Notes under the pieces: generated by a model
What the model saw: only the letters and a program-made list of their open reading frames with translations
What the model was told of the DNA's origin: nothing
The model's database searches: none
Program-made: the position numbers and the translations under genes
In this document: piece after piece, positions 1 to 9,935 of the stretch
Numbering within the stretch: the stretch's first letter is position 1
How the letters are laid out: each line of letters begins with the position of its first letter
Assembly: GCA_012270355.1 (NCBI GenBank)
Contig: JAAXIL010000212.1
Coordinates: 818 to 15,676, forward strand
DNA length: 14,859 bases
Source: Psychrobacter sp.
GTDB taxonomy: Bacteria; Pseudomonadota; Gammaproteobacteria; Pseudomonadales; Moraxellaceae
Direction of reading: 5' to 3'

Positions 1-1
1 T

Positions 2-301
2 TGTCATTCAAAAACGCAAAATTTAGCGGAGCATGTTAAGCAAGCGGACATTGTGGTCGGTGCGGTCGGTGTGCCTGAGCTAATCAAACAAGACTGGATA
101 AAAGATGGGGCAGTGGTGGTGGATGCAGGGTTTCATCCTACCGATGATGGCGGCGTGGGCGACATTGAGTTAAGAGGCATTGATTCAATTGCTTCTGCTT
201 ATACGCCTGTACCAGGTGGCGTAGGACCCATGACGATTAACACGCTGATTCGTCAAACTGTTGAGGCGGCTGAAAAAGAAGCGATGTTATCGAGGGTATA
301 A
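2..301 (+). CDS. folD: Bifunctional methylenetetrahydrofolate dehydrogenase / methenyltetrahydrofolate cyclohydrolase, 3' end
   Basis: This is the C-terminal part of FolD, the cytoplasmic enzyme that interconverts 5,10-methylene- and 10-formyl-tetrahydrofolate using NADP. The open frame runs in from the left edge in frame 2 (beginning [19 protein letters not shown]) and ends at TAA 299-301, giving 99 visible residues. Family hallmarks are the NADP-domain segment [14 protein letters not shown], the strand GAVVVDAGF, and the signature [15 protein letters not shown] close to the C-terminus. About two thirds of the usual 280-290 residue protein lies outside the window. An annotation that began at the internal GTG at 53 would be an artefact of the edge. 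No clear terminator follows. Identification is firm from the C-terminal signature. Confidence 0.93.
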   Translation, partial: CHSKTQNLAEHVKQADIVVGAVGVPELIKQDWIKDGAVVVDAGFHPTDDGGVGDIELRGIDSIASAYTPVPGGVGPMTINTLIRQTVEAAEKEAMLSRV

Positions 302-364
302 ATGCAACACGATAAGGCAACCGTTGCACCAAAACGGGCATAATGAAGCGGTACAAGTCTTGCA

Positions 365-378
365 CTTAAATATTTAAG
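365..378. repeat. 14-bp perfect palindrome in the folD-psiE intergenic region
   Basis: CTTAAATATTTAAG reads the same on both strands. It sits in the 228-bp gap between folD and psiE, about 150 bases before the psiE start. It could be an operator, but it is AT-rich and a palindrome of this length can arise by chance in AT-rich DNA. Nothing else coding-like is visible in this gap. Confidence 0.3.
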
Positions 379-482
379 ATAAGCACAATAAGTAAGCGGT
401 AGCTTTAATAATGTGAGTTTGTTAGATAACACATATCGTTATGCACGGTTACGCTCGCTTTAAAGTTGGTCGTATTTAAACT

Positions 483-505
483 TAGTCACTGTACTGGTAG
501 TCACT
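483..505 (+). repeat. Direct repeat TAGTCACT x2, upstream of psiE
   Basis: Two exact copies of TAGTCACT start 15 bases apart (483-490 and 498-505), ending about 24 bases before the psiE start codon. Direct repeats just upstream of a gene can be activator or repressor half-sites. The 15-base period does not match the 11-base period of a classical PhoB box, so this does not show phosphate control. Confidence 0.3.
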
Positions 506-529
506 CATTCCCACATAAGAAATCGAAAA

Positions 530-982
530 ATGTTACATGATAGACAAAATCAAAACTGGCATACTAAAGTTCAGCATTTGGGTATTTTGCTGATTGATAT
601 TGCACATTATGTAGCATTGTTAATGATTGCAGTGGTTGTCATGTGGGCAGCAGGTGCGGAGTTTTGGCACATTATTTTAAAAGGCAAAGCAGCATTAAAA
701 GACATTTTAATGTTGTTTATCTACCTTGAGCTACTGGCAATGATTGGCATTTATTTTAAGACCCATCGTTTGCCTGTGCAGTTTTTGATTTATATCGCCA
801 TTACTGCTTTGTCTCGGCATTTGGTGGTGGATGTGCAAGCGGTGGCAGAAGATTTTCATTTGTGGCTGCTGGTGACAATTTGCTTGTGTATTTTTATGTT
901 AAGCCTTGCCATTGTATTACTCACATGGACAGCCAATCAGTTTGGCAGACCTGAAGATAATGTGCATCCCAACAAACGTTGA
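530..982 (+). CDS. psiE: PsiE family membrane protein
   Basis: A 150-residue protein of the PsiE family. E. coli PsiE is a phosphate-starvation-inducible inner-membrane protein of about 136 residues whose biochemical function is unknown. Four hydrophobic segments are visible at roughly residues 17-40, 56-76, 82-100 and 111-132. The conserved core at about 60-100 contains LFIYLELLAMIGIYF followed by RLPVQFLIYIAITALSRHL, which is the family fingerprint. The N-terminus is short and hydrophilic and the C-terminal tail is charged, fitting an integral membrane protein. The start ATG has only a weak purine-rich stretch before it. It is convergent with the corA remnant. I do not see a good PhoB box upstream, so phosphate regulation is not shown here. 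Confidence 0.9.
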   Translation: MLHDRQNQNWHTKVQHLGILLIDIAHYVALLMIAVVVMWAAGAEFWHIILKGKAALKDILMLFIYLELLAMIGIYFKTHRLPVQFLIYIAITALSRHLVVDVQAVAEDFHLWLLVTICLCIFMLSLAIVLLTWTANQFGRPEDNVHPNKR

Positions 983-1018
983 TTGCATTAAATTATTACG
1001 TGTATTGATGCAATTTTT
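982..1018. terminator. Possible terminator hairpin between psiE and the convergent corA
   Basis: ATTGCAT (982-988) pairs with ATGCAAT (1008-1014), which is followed by a short T tract, immediately after the psiE stop. The 19-base loop is long and the stem is AT-rich, so this is a weak candidate. A second small hairpin, CTTATG-TACG-CATAAG at 1030-1045, lies just before the corA stop and has no T tract. Confidence 0.3.
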
Positions 1019-1049
1019 AATGAATGGCACTTATGTACGCATAAGCATC

Positions 1050-2198
1050 TCATAACCATCCAAGTCGCTTAAACTGACGGTATAGTATCGAGCAGACCAC
1101 GGCAATTACAATCAGCACGACAAAATAGCCATATTTATAATGTAGCTCAGGCATGACATCAAAGTTCATGCCATAAATACCAGCAATGGCGGTAGGTACA
1201 GCTAAAATACCTGCCCATGCTGCCAGTTGTCTTACCACGTCATTTTGCCCCATATTGACGACCGCCATATAAGTGTCCATAGCCACACTGAGCATTTCAT
1301 TAAGCCCATTCACCGCATCCAAAGCTTGCAACAGATGGTCGTTAATATCCCGAAAATAGGGTTTAGCAGTGCTGGGTATATTAGACACCAATTCGTCTTT
1401 TTTATGGTTTAAAAAGAAGTTGCAAATGTCTTGCACGGGCAAAATCACGCCTCGCATATGAATCAATTGCGATTTTAGGTCATATAATCGGCGTAAGGTA
1501 TCTCGACTAAAATCGTAAGAAAATATCGCCCGCTCTTGTTCTCGCAGGTGGTCATCAAGACTGGCAATTATGGGCAAATAGTTATCTACAACGAAATCCA
1601 AAATGGCTTGCAAGACAAAAATCGGACCGAGTTTTAGTTTTTCGGGGCGAGTGCGATAATAATCTCTAACGGAAGCATAGCTGACGGACGGTCCTGTTCG
1701 TACCGTAATGATGAAGTTTTTGCCCAAAAACATAGAGGTATTGCCATAGCAAATCATGTCATCGATAATTTGTGCGGTTCGCACCAAAATGAATACCGTG
1801 CCGTTGGTATAACTTTCGATTTTTGCCCGTTGATGTGTCGCCACCGCATCTTCTAAAGCCAATTCATGCAAATCAAATTCCGCTTGCATCGTCTTCAAGG
1901 TGTCTGCACTCGGCTCAAACAGTCCAAGCCAAATGAATAAATTGTCATCTGCTAAGGTTTCACTGACATCAGATAAGGCGACTGCACAAACGGGTTTTCC
2001 TGTTTTGCGAGAATAAGCGTAACAGTTGATAATTTCATCATGTTCTCTAGGCGTCTCGGGGTCAAAATGCGGAGCGTGCGGATTGTAAACAGGTGATTCC
2101 TCGACTCTTTTCCCCGACGTCCGTTTACGACTGGCTGCTCGATTTGAGGCAAACTGGGACTAAATGGGGGCGGTCAGTTGCGACGGGATTTTAGCCAT
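1050..2198 (-). pseudogene. corA: CorA-type Mg2+/Co2+ transporter gene interrupted by an in-frame TAG at codon 13
   Basis: CorA proteins are pentameric inner-membrane channels for Mg2+/Co2+. Read from ATG at 2198-2196, the frame starts MAKIPSQLTAPI, meets TAG at 2162-2160, then stays open with coding character for 369 more codons to TGA at 1050. The part after the stop contains the expected soluble domain (INCYAYSRKTG, then FIWLGLFEPSADTL and FDLHELALEDA). Two C-terminal membrane helices follow, with the signature YGMNF at about residues 342-346 of the 382-codon frame, then MPEL and a basic tail. No ATG, GTG or TTG lies in frame between the TAG and a TTG at 1898. Starting at that TTG would remove the first strands of the cytoplasmic domain. 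An ATT at 2033 precedes the conserved NCYAY segment but would be a very rare start. The DUF2237 gene upstream ends in TAG, so TAG acts as a stop here. Either the gene is dead, a rare start is used, or the base is a sequencing error for CAG. Confidence 0.78.
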
Positions 2199-2259
2199 GT
2201 GAGTTGTCCATTTAGTTTCTAAAACTAGTCTCTACATCTGGGCTCTCTAAATCTCGGCT

Positions 2260-2646
2260 CTAAATCGCAAACTCTTGTAAGGTATCTAATTCCACAAAAA
2301 ACAACAAACGCTCGTGGCAGGCTTCCAGTTTGAGTGGTGGGGCAACGCCATGCTCATAGGCTTCAACCCATCGCATGGCACAAATGCACCAAAAATCGCC
2401 CGGTTGCAACCCTTTAAAATTAAACTCAGGCATCGGCGTGATGAGGTCATTGCCCATTTTTGCCGAGAAATTAAGAAACTCACTGGTCATTTTTGCACAG
2501 GCGGTGTGTTGCCCCATGTCGTTCATGCCTGTGTGACAAAATCCGTTGCGATAAAAGCCCGTAATCGGGTCAAAGCAACAACTGGCAAGCTCAGTGCCGA
2601 GCACATTTTTTTGGTTGATAGTAGGTTCGGGATGATATTGGCTCAT
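2260..2646 (-). CDS. DUF2237 family protein
   Basis: A complete 128-residue member of the DUF2237 family, small soluble bacterial proteins of unknown function. Recognisable family segments are NVLGTEL (14-20), DPITGFYRNGFC (26-37), MGQHTACAKMTSEFLNFS (44-61), GNDLITP (65-71), LQPGDFWCICAMRW (80-93) and GVAPPLKLEACHE (100-112). Several cysteines (24, 37, 50, 87, 89, 110) and histidines (38, 47, 111) are present. Conserved Cys/His residues suggest metal binding or redox sensitivity, but that is inference. The gene starts at ATG 2646 and is divergent from hisZ across a 133-bp gap. The corA remnant begins 61 bases downstream on the same strand, so the two could share a transcript. Confidence 0.88.
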   Translation of the reverse strand: MSQYHPEPTINQKNVLGTELASCCFDPITGFYRNGFCHTGMNDMGQHTACAKMTSEFLNFSAKMGNDLITPMPEFNFKGLQPGDFWCICAMRWVEAYEHGVAPPLKLEACHERLLFFVELDTLQEFAI

Positions 2647-2779
2647 GGTTGGCTCGTTTTTTTACTAAAAAGGGACGACAAACGTGAAAGGGTTGGGGTG
2701 AAAATGGTAACATACTTATCCGTCGCAAAAATTAAAACTATTTTTAGTCTAGCAATTATTTTTTAAGAATTATTATTCT

Positions 2780-4138
2780 ATGCCCTCGCCTACCACGTCA
2801 TCCACTATGCCAACGTCCCCCTTATTGACTCATTCTGACATTGCCAATTTATGGCTTTTGCCCGATGGCGTGAGTGATTTATTGTCGAATGAAGCCCAAA
2901 AGCAAGAAAAATTGCGTTTTGAACTGACGCAATGTTTGATCGGGCAGGGTTATGAGTTGATTTGTCCGCCGATGATTGAGTACACCGAGTCGCTACTCGA
3001 TAATGCGTCTGAAGACCTGAAGCGACAAACCTTCAAAATTATTGACCAATTGACGGGGCGACTGATGGGGGTAAGGGCGGACATTACCCCGCAGATTTTA
3101 CGCATTGATGCCGAACTCAATCGCCATCACCCTGCCGACCACATTGCCCGCTATTGTTATGCCGGTCACGTCATTCACACTCTGCCAAATGGTTTATTCG
3201 GCTCACGCACCCCATTACAATTGGGGGCGGAAATTTTTGGCTCAGCGTCGATGGATGCCGACCGAGAATTGCTTAGCGTGTTGTTTGAATTGCTCAATTC
3301 TATTTTCACCAACGATGCCACAAGTGGTCATCAACAAACTTGCCATATTGATTTGGGGCACGTCGGTATTTTCGAACGGTTGTGCGAGTTAGCAGGGCTG
3401 GATGAAGCAAGTGACATATCGAATAAGGTAATCATCGATGAATTGATGACGCTCTACGCCAACAAAGCCTTGCCAGAACTCAAACGCTTAAGCGAAACCT
3501 TGCCGATGGGACAGGATTTTTACGCCCTCGCCAGTCTCGGCAACGACATGACTGCTCTGCGGGATGGTTTGTCAAATGAGGCATTGAGCGATAACGTGTT
3601 AAGTCAGGCTATTGACGACACCCGAGCTATCGCCGATTTTGTTCAAGAAAACTTTGCATGTACGGTGAGTGTGGACGTGACTGAATTGTCAGGCTACCAT
3701 TATCACACGGGGCTAGTGTTTAATGTCTATGCTGGCGAGGCGACCGAACCTTTGGCACGGGGCGGACGTTTTCATGGCATGACGTTTGATCAGACGAATA
3801 ATCAATCAAGTAATCGACCGTCCAGTGATAACTCAGCATCAAATCAAGAAGTAAATAACACCATCCGCCATGCCGTCGGGTTTAGTTTGGATTTAACCCG
3901 TCTGCAAGAGCTTATGGATTTGCCGAAACAAGATTGCGTGGTGGTGGATTATGACACCTTATCTAAATTGGATAATGAGCAACATTTGAGCCTTAAGAAT
4001 AAAATCAACGAATTACGTGAGAAGGGTAAACGGGTTATCAAACCCCTTATTGCTGATGATGGATTGGATATGCAGACGCATCAATTAACATTAAAAGATA
4101 ACGAGTGGGTTTTGAATGAAGTGGCTGATCAACAATGA
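2780..4138 (+). CDS. hisZ: ATP phosphoribosyltransferase regulatory subunit HisZ
   Basis: HisZ is a catalytically inactive histidyl-tRNA-synthetase paralogue. It pairs with the short form of HisG to make the active, histidine-inhibited first enzyme of histidine synthesis. The core begins with WLLPDGVSDLL (25-35). It continues through the class II synthetase-like segments ICPPMIEYTESLL (61-73) and MGVRADITPQILRID (96-110), and later DVTELSGYHYHTGLVFNVYA and the glycine-rich LARGGRFHGM. The HisRS anticodon-binding domain is absent, which separates HisZ from HisS. The protein is 452 residues, longer than the usual 380-400. There are about 22 extra Ser/Thr/Pro-rich residues at the N-terminus and an Asn/Ser-rich insert at about 333-360. 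The start is not well fixed: ATG 2780 lacks a good ribosome binding site, and ATG 2807 also lies in frame before the conserved core. Its TGA overlaps the ATG of the brnT remnant as ATGA. HisZ next to purA is typical of this family of bacteria. Confidence 0.9.
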   Translation: MPSPTTSSTMPTSPLLTHSDIANLWLLPDGVSDLLSNEAQKQEKLRFELTQCLIGQGYELICPPMIEYTESLLDNASEDLKRQTFKIIDQLTGRLMGVRADITPQILRIDAELNRHHPADHIARYCYAGHVIHTLPNGLFGSRTPLQLGAEIFGSASMDADRELLSVLFELLNSIFTNDATSGHQQTCHIDLGHVGIFERLCELAGLDEASDISNKVIIDELMTLYANKALPELKRLSETLPMGQDFYALASLGNDMTALRDGLSNEALSDNVLSQAIDDTRAIADFVQENFACTVSVDVTELSGYHYHTGLVFNVYAGEATEPLARGGRFHGMTFDQTNNQSSNRPSSDNSASNQEVNNTIRHAVGFSLDLTRLQELMDLPKQDCVVVDYDTLSKLDNEQHLSLKNKINELREKGKRVIKPLIADDGLDMQTHQLTLKDNEWVLNEVADQQ

Positions 4139-4411
4139 TTCATGAGTTGAATGGGGTTGTTTTTGAGTGGGATGATGATAAAGCTAAATTAGTGCTCAAA
4201 GAGCAAGTGACCTTGATAGAAGCCTGTACTGTATTCTTTGATGACTTGTCTATTACAAAAGAAGATACGCGAGATTACGGGCAAATGAGACAAGTTAATA
4301 TTTGAATGAGCAGTCAATTACGGGTATTAACTGTGGTCTGGACAATGCGAGAAAATATTCGTCTTATTACTGCACTCAAAGCAAACAATTTTCAGAAAAA
4401 GGAATATAACG

Positions 4412-4419
<8 letters not shown>
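4135..4419 (+). pseudogene. brnT: Remnant of a BrnT-family toxin gene with an in-frame TGA
   Basis: BrnT toxins are RelE-fold ribonucleases of about 90 residues, paired with a ribbon-helix-helix antitoxin BrnA. The frame from ATG 4135 reads 56 codons, hits TGA at 4303-4305, and continues in the same frame for 37 codons to TGA 4417-4419, so the total matches a whole BrnT. Landmarks before the stop are VVFEWDDDKAKLVLK, EACTVFFDDLSIT and EDTRDYGQMRQVNI. After it come MSSQLRVLTVVWT, ENIRLITALKA and KKEYNDG. In the family these correspond to FEWDxxKAxxNLKKHGVSFEEAxxVF, the IGMSxxGRLLVV block and RGExIRIISARKA. The interrupting TGA sits where the family has the Gly of IGMS, so a single GGA-to-TGA change explains it. 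The KHGV-type segment is shortened, the Gly of RGE is missing, and the Arg of SARKA is Leu. Toxin activity is very unlikely. The start overlaps the hisZ stop (ATGA). Confidence 0.78.
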
Positions 4420-6297
<1,878 letters not shown>

Positions 6298-6304
6298 TTC
6301 AGTT

Positions 6305-7363
6305 ATGTTTGAGCTGACCTTTTTAGGCACGTCTGCAGGAATGCCAACCAAGCACCGCAACGTGAGCGGATTGGCAGTGGAATGTGTCAATCCGTATTTG
6401 GGTGGCGATAAACAACGTAGCCAAAAAAATCGCCCTTGGGTGCTGATTGACTGTGGAGAAGGGACTCAACACCAACTGTTGCACACAGCTTTGAGCGTGC
6501 GGAAATTATCTGTCATTTTTATTACGCATGTGCATGGTGACCACTGTTATGGCTTACCTGGTCTGCTCGCCAGCATGGCAATGCACGGACGCACCGAACC
6601 GCTAATTTTAATTGCCCCCAAACCCATTGGCAAGCTGTTAGATACGGTCAGTCTCACTACCGAGCTTTACTTTCCGTTTGCGGTTAAGTTTGTCGCTATC
6701 GAAGATTTATTAGCGTCAGGCGGACCTTATCAGATTGAATTTTCACCCAATCATCACATCACCATTGACATCACCGAGCTGTCGCACCGAACCTCATCTT
6801 ACGCATTCTCGCTAACGCAAACCCTAAAGCATCGCAAGTTAGATACGCAAAAATTGATTGAGGCAGGTGTGCCAGCGGGCAAAGTGTTGGGACAGTTACA
6901 AGTGTTTGAGAAAGAGATCTTACAAGATGGTCAAGTATTAAGTTTTGATGTATTTGTGTAAATTCAATAACCTCATTGCAAACTGGTGGTGGCAGGGGAT
7001 AATGATACCCCTGATTTGCTCACCGATGCCATGCAAGAGGCAACCGCTCTGGTACATGAGGCTACCTTTACTCATGACGTGTTGGAGAAAATTTTAGCCA
7101 AACCTGACGGGTTTAACCCCCAGCATACCACTGCCAAACAGATTGCTGAATTTGCAGAAAACACTCAATTACCAACGCTTATTCTGACCCATTTTAGTGC
7201 CAGATACCAGCCGTTTGATGATGAGACAGCAGGCGTGGCAAACATGGCTGACATTCGCCGTGAAGCCGAGAAAAGCTATCATGGCAATTTAATTTTGGCG
7301 AAAGATTTGATGCGGATACGGGTAAATGAGGAGGAAACCTCGATACTTTATCAACCTGAATAA
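6305..7363 (+). pseudogene. rnz: Ribonuclease Z gene interrupted by two close, compensating frame changes
   Basis: RNase Z is a zinc-dependent metallo-beta-lactamase-fold endonuclease that trims the 3' ends of tRNA precursors. The first part (6305-6961) has FLGTSAGMPTKHRNVSGLAV (6-25), DCGEGTQHQLL (49-59) and the zinc-binding HVHGDH (75-80), and ends at TAA 6959-6961. The second part (from about 6980 to TAA 7361-7363) is in the same frame. It has KLVVAGDND with the bridging Asp at position 232 of the joined frame, VHEATF (250-255), HTTAKQIAEFA, and THFSARY with the last zinc His (296). Between them frame 2 has two stops (6959 and 6968), while the neighbouring frame from 6960 reads KFNNLIAN, which looks like the missing linker. 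One extra base near 6959 and one missing base near 6980-6983 would restore a protein of about 352 residues. Without correction the product lacks two metal ligands. It may be real decay or sequence error. Confidence 0.82.
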
Positions 7364-7429
7364 AGCCTAAACATTGAACGTATTGACGCCATCACGCCTT
7401 ACTTTCACGTTTTTTTCAAAATTTGTTCC

Positions 7430-7457
7430 TTGCATTTGTACTCATACGACCTATCAT
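7430..7457 (+). promoter_or_regulatory. Candidate sigma70 promoter for ispH
   Basis: TTGCAT (7430-7435) and TATCAT (7452-7457) are separated by 16 bases, with the -10 about 44 bases before the ispH ATG. Both hexamers match consensus moderately. The position in the 138-bp gap after the RNase Z gene suggests ispH can be transcribed on its own. Confidence 0.4.
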
Positions 7458-7501
7458 AGCCAGTGTATAACCTTCGCTAACCATTCAAAAAAGAGCCAGT
7501 C

Positions 7502-8452
7502 ATGCATATTATTCTTGCTAATCCACGTGGATTTTGTGCCGGTGTGGATCGAGCCATCGCCATTGTTAATCAAGCTTTGGAGCGGTTCGACCCGCCGATT
7601 TATGTACGACATGAAGTGGTGCATAACAAGTTTGTGGTGGAGGACCTAGCCCGTCGGGGAGCGGTGTTTGTCGAGGAATTGCATGAAGTGCCCGATGGCT
7701 CAATCGTGATTTTTTCAGCTCATGGTGTGTCTAAAGCGGTGGAAGATGAAGCCGAGCGTCGAGATTTGACTGTGTTTGATGCAACCTGTCCGCTGGTCAC
7801 AAAAGTACATATTGAGGTGACTAAATTCGCCAATCAAGGCATGGATGCAGTGCTGATTGGGCATGCAGGACACCCCGAAGTCGAGGGCACGATGGGGCGA
7901 TTTAATACCAAACACGGTGGGCAGATTCATTTGGTAGAAAACCCTGATGACGTGGCAGACTTGACGGTAAATGACCCTGAGCAACTGGCATTTGTGACGC
8001 AAACCACGCTGTCAATGGACGACACGGCAGTGGTGATTGATGCGTTGCGGGATAAATTTCCTGTCATTCAAGGTCCTCGTAAAGATGACATTTGCTATGC
8101 CACGCAAAATCGTCAAGATGCGGTAAAAGATTTAGCCAATCAGTGCGAGGTGGTGTTGGTAGTCGGCTCGCCAAATTCGTCCAATTCCAACCGTTTGCGG
8201 GAGCTTGCCGAGCGGATGGGTCGCCGAGCTTATCTTATAGATAATGCAGACGAGATGGATAAAGCTTGGTTTGAAGATGTGAACAGCGTGGGCGTGACGG
8301 CAGGGGCATCTGCCCCTGAAGTGTTGATCCAAGACGTGCTCAACCAATTGCAAACTTGGGGCGGAAGTGTTCCGAATGAATTGGCAGGCATTGAGGAAAA
8401 CGTGACCTTTAGTTTGCCCAAAGCATTACGCATTCCCGTTGAGCAGGTTTAA
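7502..8452 (+). CDS. ispH: 4-hydroxy-3-methylbut-2-enyl diphosphate reductase
   Basis: IspH (LytB) is the iron-sulfur enzyme that makes isopentenyl and dimethylallyl diphosphate in the last step of the MEP isoprenoid pathway. The 316-residue length is normal. The three cluster cysteines are visible: Cys12 in NPRGFCAG, Cys96 in DATCPLV and Cys198 in [11 protein letters not shown]. Substrate-binding residues are also present: His41 (VVHNKF), His74 (SAHGVS), His124 and the proton-donor Glu126 in [10 protein letters not shown], and the [10 protein letters not shown] loop. The start ATG 7502 gives the usual N-terminus close to the first cysteine. It is convergent with the acidic-protein gene, 20 bases away, without an obvious terminator. 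Confidence 0.97.
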   Translation: MHIILANPRGFCAGVDRAIAIVNQALERFDPPIYVRHEVVHNKFVVEDLARRGAVFVEELHEVPDGSIVIFSAHGVSKAVEDEAERRDLTVFDATCPLVTKVHIEVTKFANQGMDAVLIGHAGHPEVEGTMGRFNTKHGGQIHLVENPDDVADLTVNDPEQLAFVTQTTLSMDDTAVVIDALRDKFPVIQGPRKDDICYATQNRQDAVKDLANQCEVVLVVGSPNSSNSNRLRELAERMGRRAYLIDNADEMDKAWFEDVNSVGVTAGASAPEVLIQDVLNQLQTWGGSVPNELAGIEENVTFSLPKALRIPVEQV

Positions 8453-8472
8453 GCAGGGACAGGGAATTTAGT

Positions 8473-9876
8473 TTACTTTTTCTTTTGACGCATCTGAGCG
8501 GTGTAGAGGTCGTTTTCCCACGCTTGTTCGGCGACGTCAAAAAAGTTAGGGATTTCATTAAACGCCCGTTTGGTCGCCATCATACAGCCCCTGAGTTGAT
8601 ACACCTGCTCGTAGGTGATGGAAAAATCATCGTCACCTTGATTTTGCAAATCCCGAATTTTTGCAATCAGGCTTGAGGATATAGCATAAAATTCATCGGC
8701 TTGGTTTGCCAATAACTTCATTTGCTGGCGGAACTCACTAAAATCTTGATTCACTGCCTCGAAGTCGGCTTTAAGATTACCGCCAGCGGGTTCGTCTGTC
8801 TCAGCGTTGTCCAAATCTGTCGTTATCGCTTGATTAGGCGTATTTGCAATTAAGCCGTCATCAGCATTCACGTTATCACTGCTTGAATTGTCATCAGCTG
8901 AATCCTCAACGTCTGTCACATTGTCTTTAGATCTGCCATCTTGAGAATTGTCGCTTTCATCAAATCCTGACTCATCGTCAAACCGTAACGGTTCATCTTC
9001 TAAATCAATATCGATGGCATCCAAATCAGTATTATCATCAAACCTAATTACATCTTCGTTATCCACTTTTTTATCATCTAAATACATTGACGCATCATCT
9101 ACTTGTGCAAATAAATCATCTAGCTGGCTTGCGGTATCGAAGTTTTTCTCAGTAAATAAAGTGTCAGATTCGGTTGAGCGAGTAGTAGGAGAGGTAGTAG
9201 TGGCTGTTTTATCAGTCGCAATTTCGGAAGTTAGGTCGTTATTAACCGAAGTTTTAGAAGAAACCTTGCTATCAGTTGACAAATCTAGCTCAAAAGGGTC
9301 ATCGTCTAGGCTGGTTTCTAACGCGTCACTTTTACCATCTTGAGAAGTTTTGGGGGTAATAGTTAGATTTCGATCGTCTAGAGACTCATCAAATTCTGCC
9401 ACTAATGGTGCGTCAGTTGTACTTTGTTTATCCTCACCCAATACAAAATCCAAATCATCAACGGTTAAATTATCCAAATCAAATGCCGGGTCTGTATTAT
9501 CTTGGCGACTGGCATTATTATCTAAACCACTGTTTGAGGCACGGTTTAAGTCACTATTTAAGTTATCGTCAAAATCTAAATTGGTTTCATGGTCATTCGC
9601 CTCATCAATCAAATCACTTTCTATTTGTAAATCTTGCGTAGAAACGGAATTGCTGTTGTTTTTTCGCTCGCTCTGAGAGTTATCAGCGTTTAGCAAAGCA
9701 TCATGGTCGGAATTTGAGGGACTGCTTAGCGTATCGCTTTTAGCAAAGATGTCTGGAGCGGTAGAGACATTATCATCAGCACTGTCTAACAAAAATTGTT
9801 CAATTTCGGCATCACTCATGCCCGCAAATAAGTCGAAATCGTCCTCGTGCATAGCCAACGAATCAGGGTTTGCCAT
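8473..9876 (-). CDS. Long acidic, mostly disordered protein of unknown function
   Basis: A 467-residue protein that I do not recognise. Three parts are visible. Residues 1-31 form a short acidic, helix-prone head (EDDFDLFAGMSDAEIEQFLL). Residues 32-365 are very rich in Asp, Ser, Asn, Thr and Glu, with no hydrophobic core expected. Residues 366-467 form a normal-composition domain that looks helical (KADFEAVNQDFSEFRQQMKL onward), ending in basic MRQKKK. The acidic middle is punctuated by short hydrophobic motifs of similar type: FDLDNLTVDDLDFVL (132-146), DPFELDLS (193-200), LDDLFAQVDD (252-261) and FDDNTDLDAIDIDLED (279-294). There is no signal peptide or membrane segment, so it is probably cytoplasmic. 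The start is supported by AAGGA ahead of the ATG. Such a layout suits a scaffold or a binding partner for a basic protein, but no function is claimed. It is divergent from htpG. Confidence 0.8.
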   Translation of the reverse strand: MANPDSLAMHEDDFDLFAGMSDAEIEQFLLDSADDNVSTAPDIFAKSDTLSSPSNSDHDALLNADNSQSERKNNSNSVSTQDLQIESDLIDEANDHETNLDFDDNLNSDLNRASNSGLDNNASRQDNTDPAFDLDNLTVDDLDFVLGEDKQSTTDAPLVAEFDESLDDRNLTITPKTSQDGKSDALETSLDDDPFELDLSTDSKVSSKTSVNNDLTSEIATDKTATTTSPTTRSTESDTLFTEKNFDTASQLDDLFAQVDDASMYLDDKKVDNEDVIRFDDNTDLDAIDIDLEDEPLRFDDESGFDESDNSQDGRSKDNVTDVEDSADDNSSSDNVNADDGLIANTPNQAITTDLDNAETDEPAGGNLKADFEAVNQDFSEFRQQMKLLANQADEFYAISSSLIAKIRDLQNQGDDDFSITYEQVYQLRGCMMATKRAFNEIPNFFDVAEQAWENDLYTAQMRQKKK

Positions 9877-9935
9877 GAGTTTTTTCCTTAATTGAGTTCG
9901 TTAATTCCTAAAACCGTATTTTGTTGCACAAGTGT

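Noticed and set aside
1952..2152. 66-codon - strand frame overlapping the 5' part of corA
   Set aside because: It lies one frame off the conserved CorA N-terminal sequence. Its translation has no family character, while the corA frame reads conserved residues over the same bases.
2241..2264. Near-repeat of CGGCTCTAAAT / GGGCTCTCTAAAT after the DUF2237 gene
   Set aside because: It is too short and imperfect to call a repeat element. It overlaps the DUF2237 stop codon and shows no terminator structure.
2314..2766. 150-codon + strand frame opposite the DUF2237 gene
   Set aside because: It is antisense to a clearly conserved DUF2237 protein, and its own translation resembles nothing and ends in the hisZ promoter region.
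7374..7649. 91-codon + strand frame overlapping the start of ispH
   Set aside because: Its second half overlaps the conserved ispH N-terminus in another frame, and the first half covers the ispH promoter region with no conserved features.
8948..9676. Two Ser-rich + strand frames (131 and 108 codons) opposite the acidic protein
   Set aside because: They are antisense reflections of the Asp/Ser-rich codons and have poly-Ser-like composition. The - strand frame is longer and has a ribosome binding site and folded ends.
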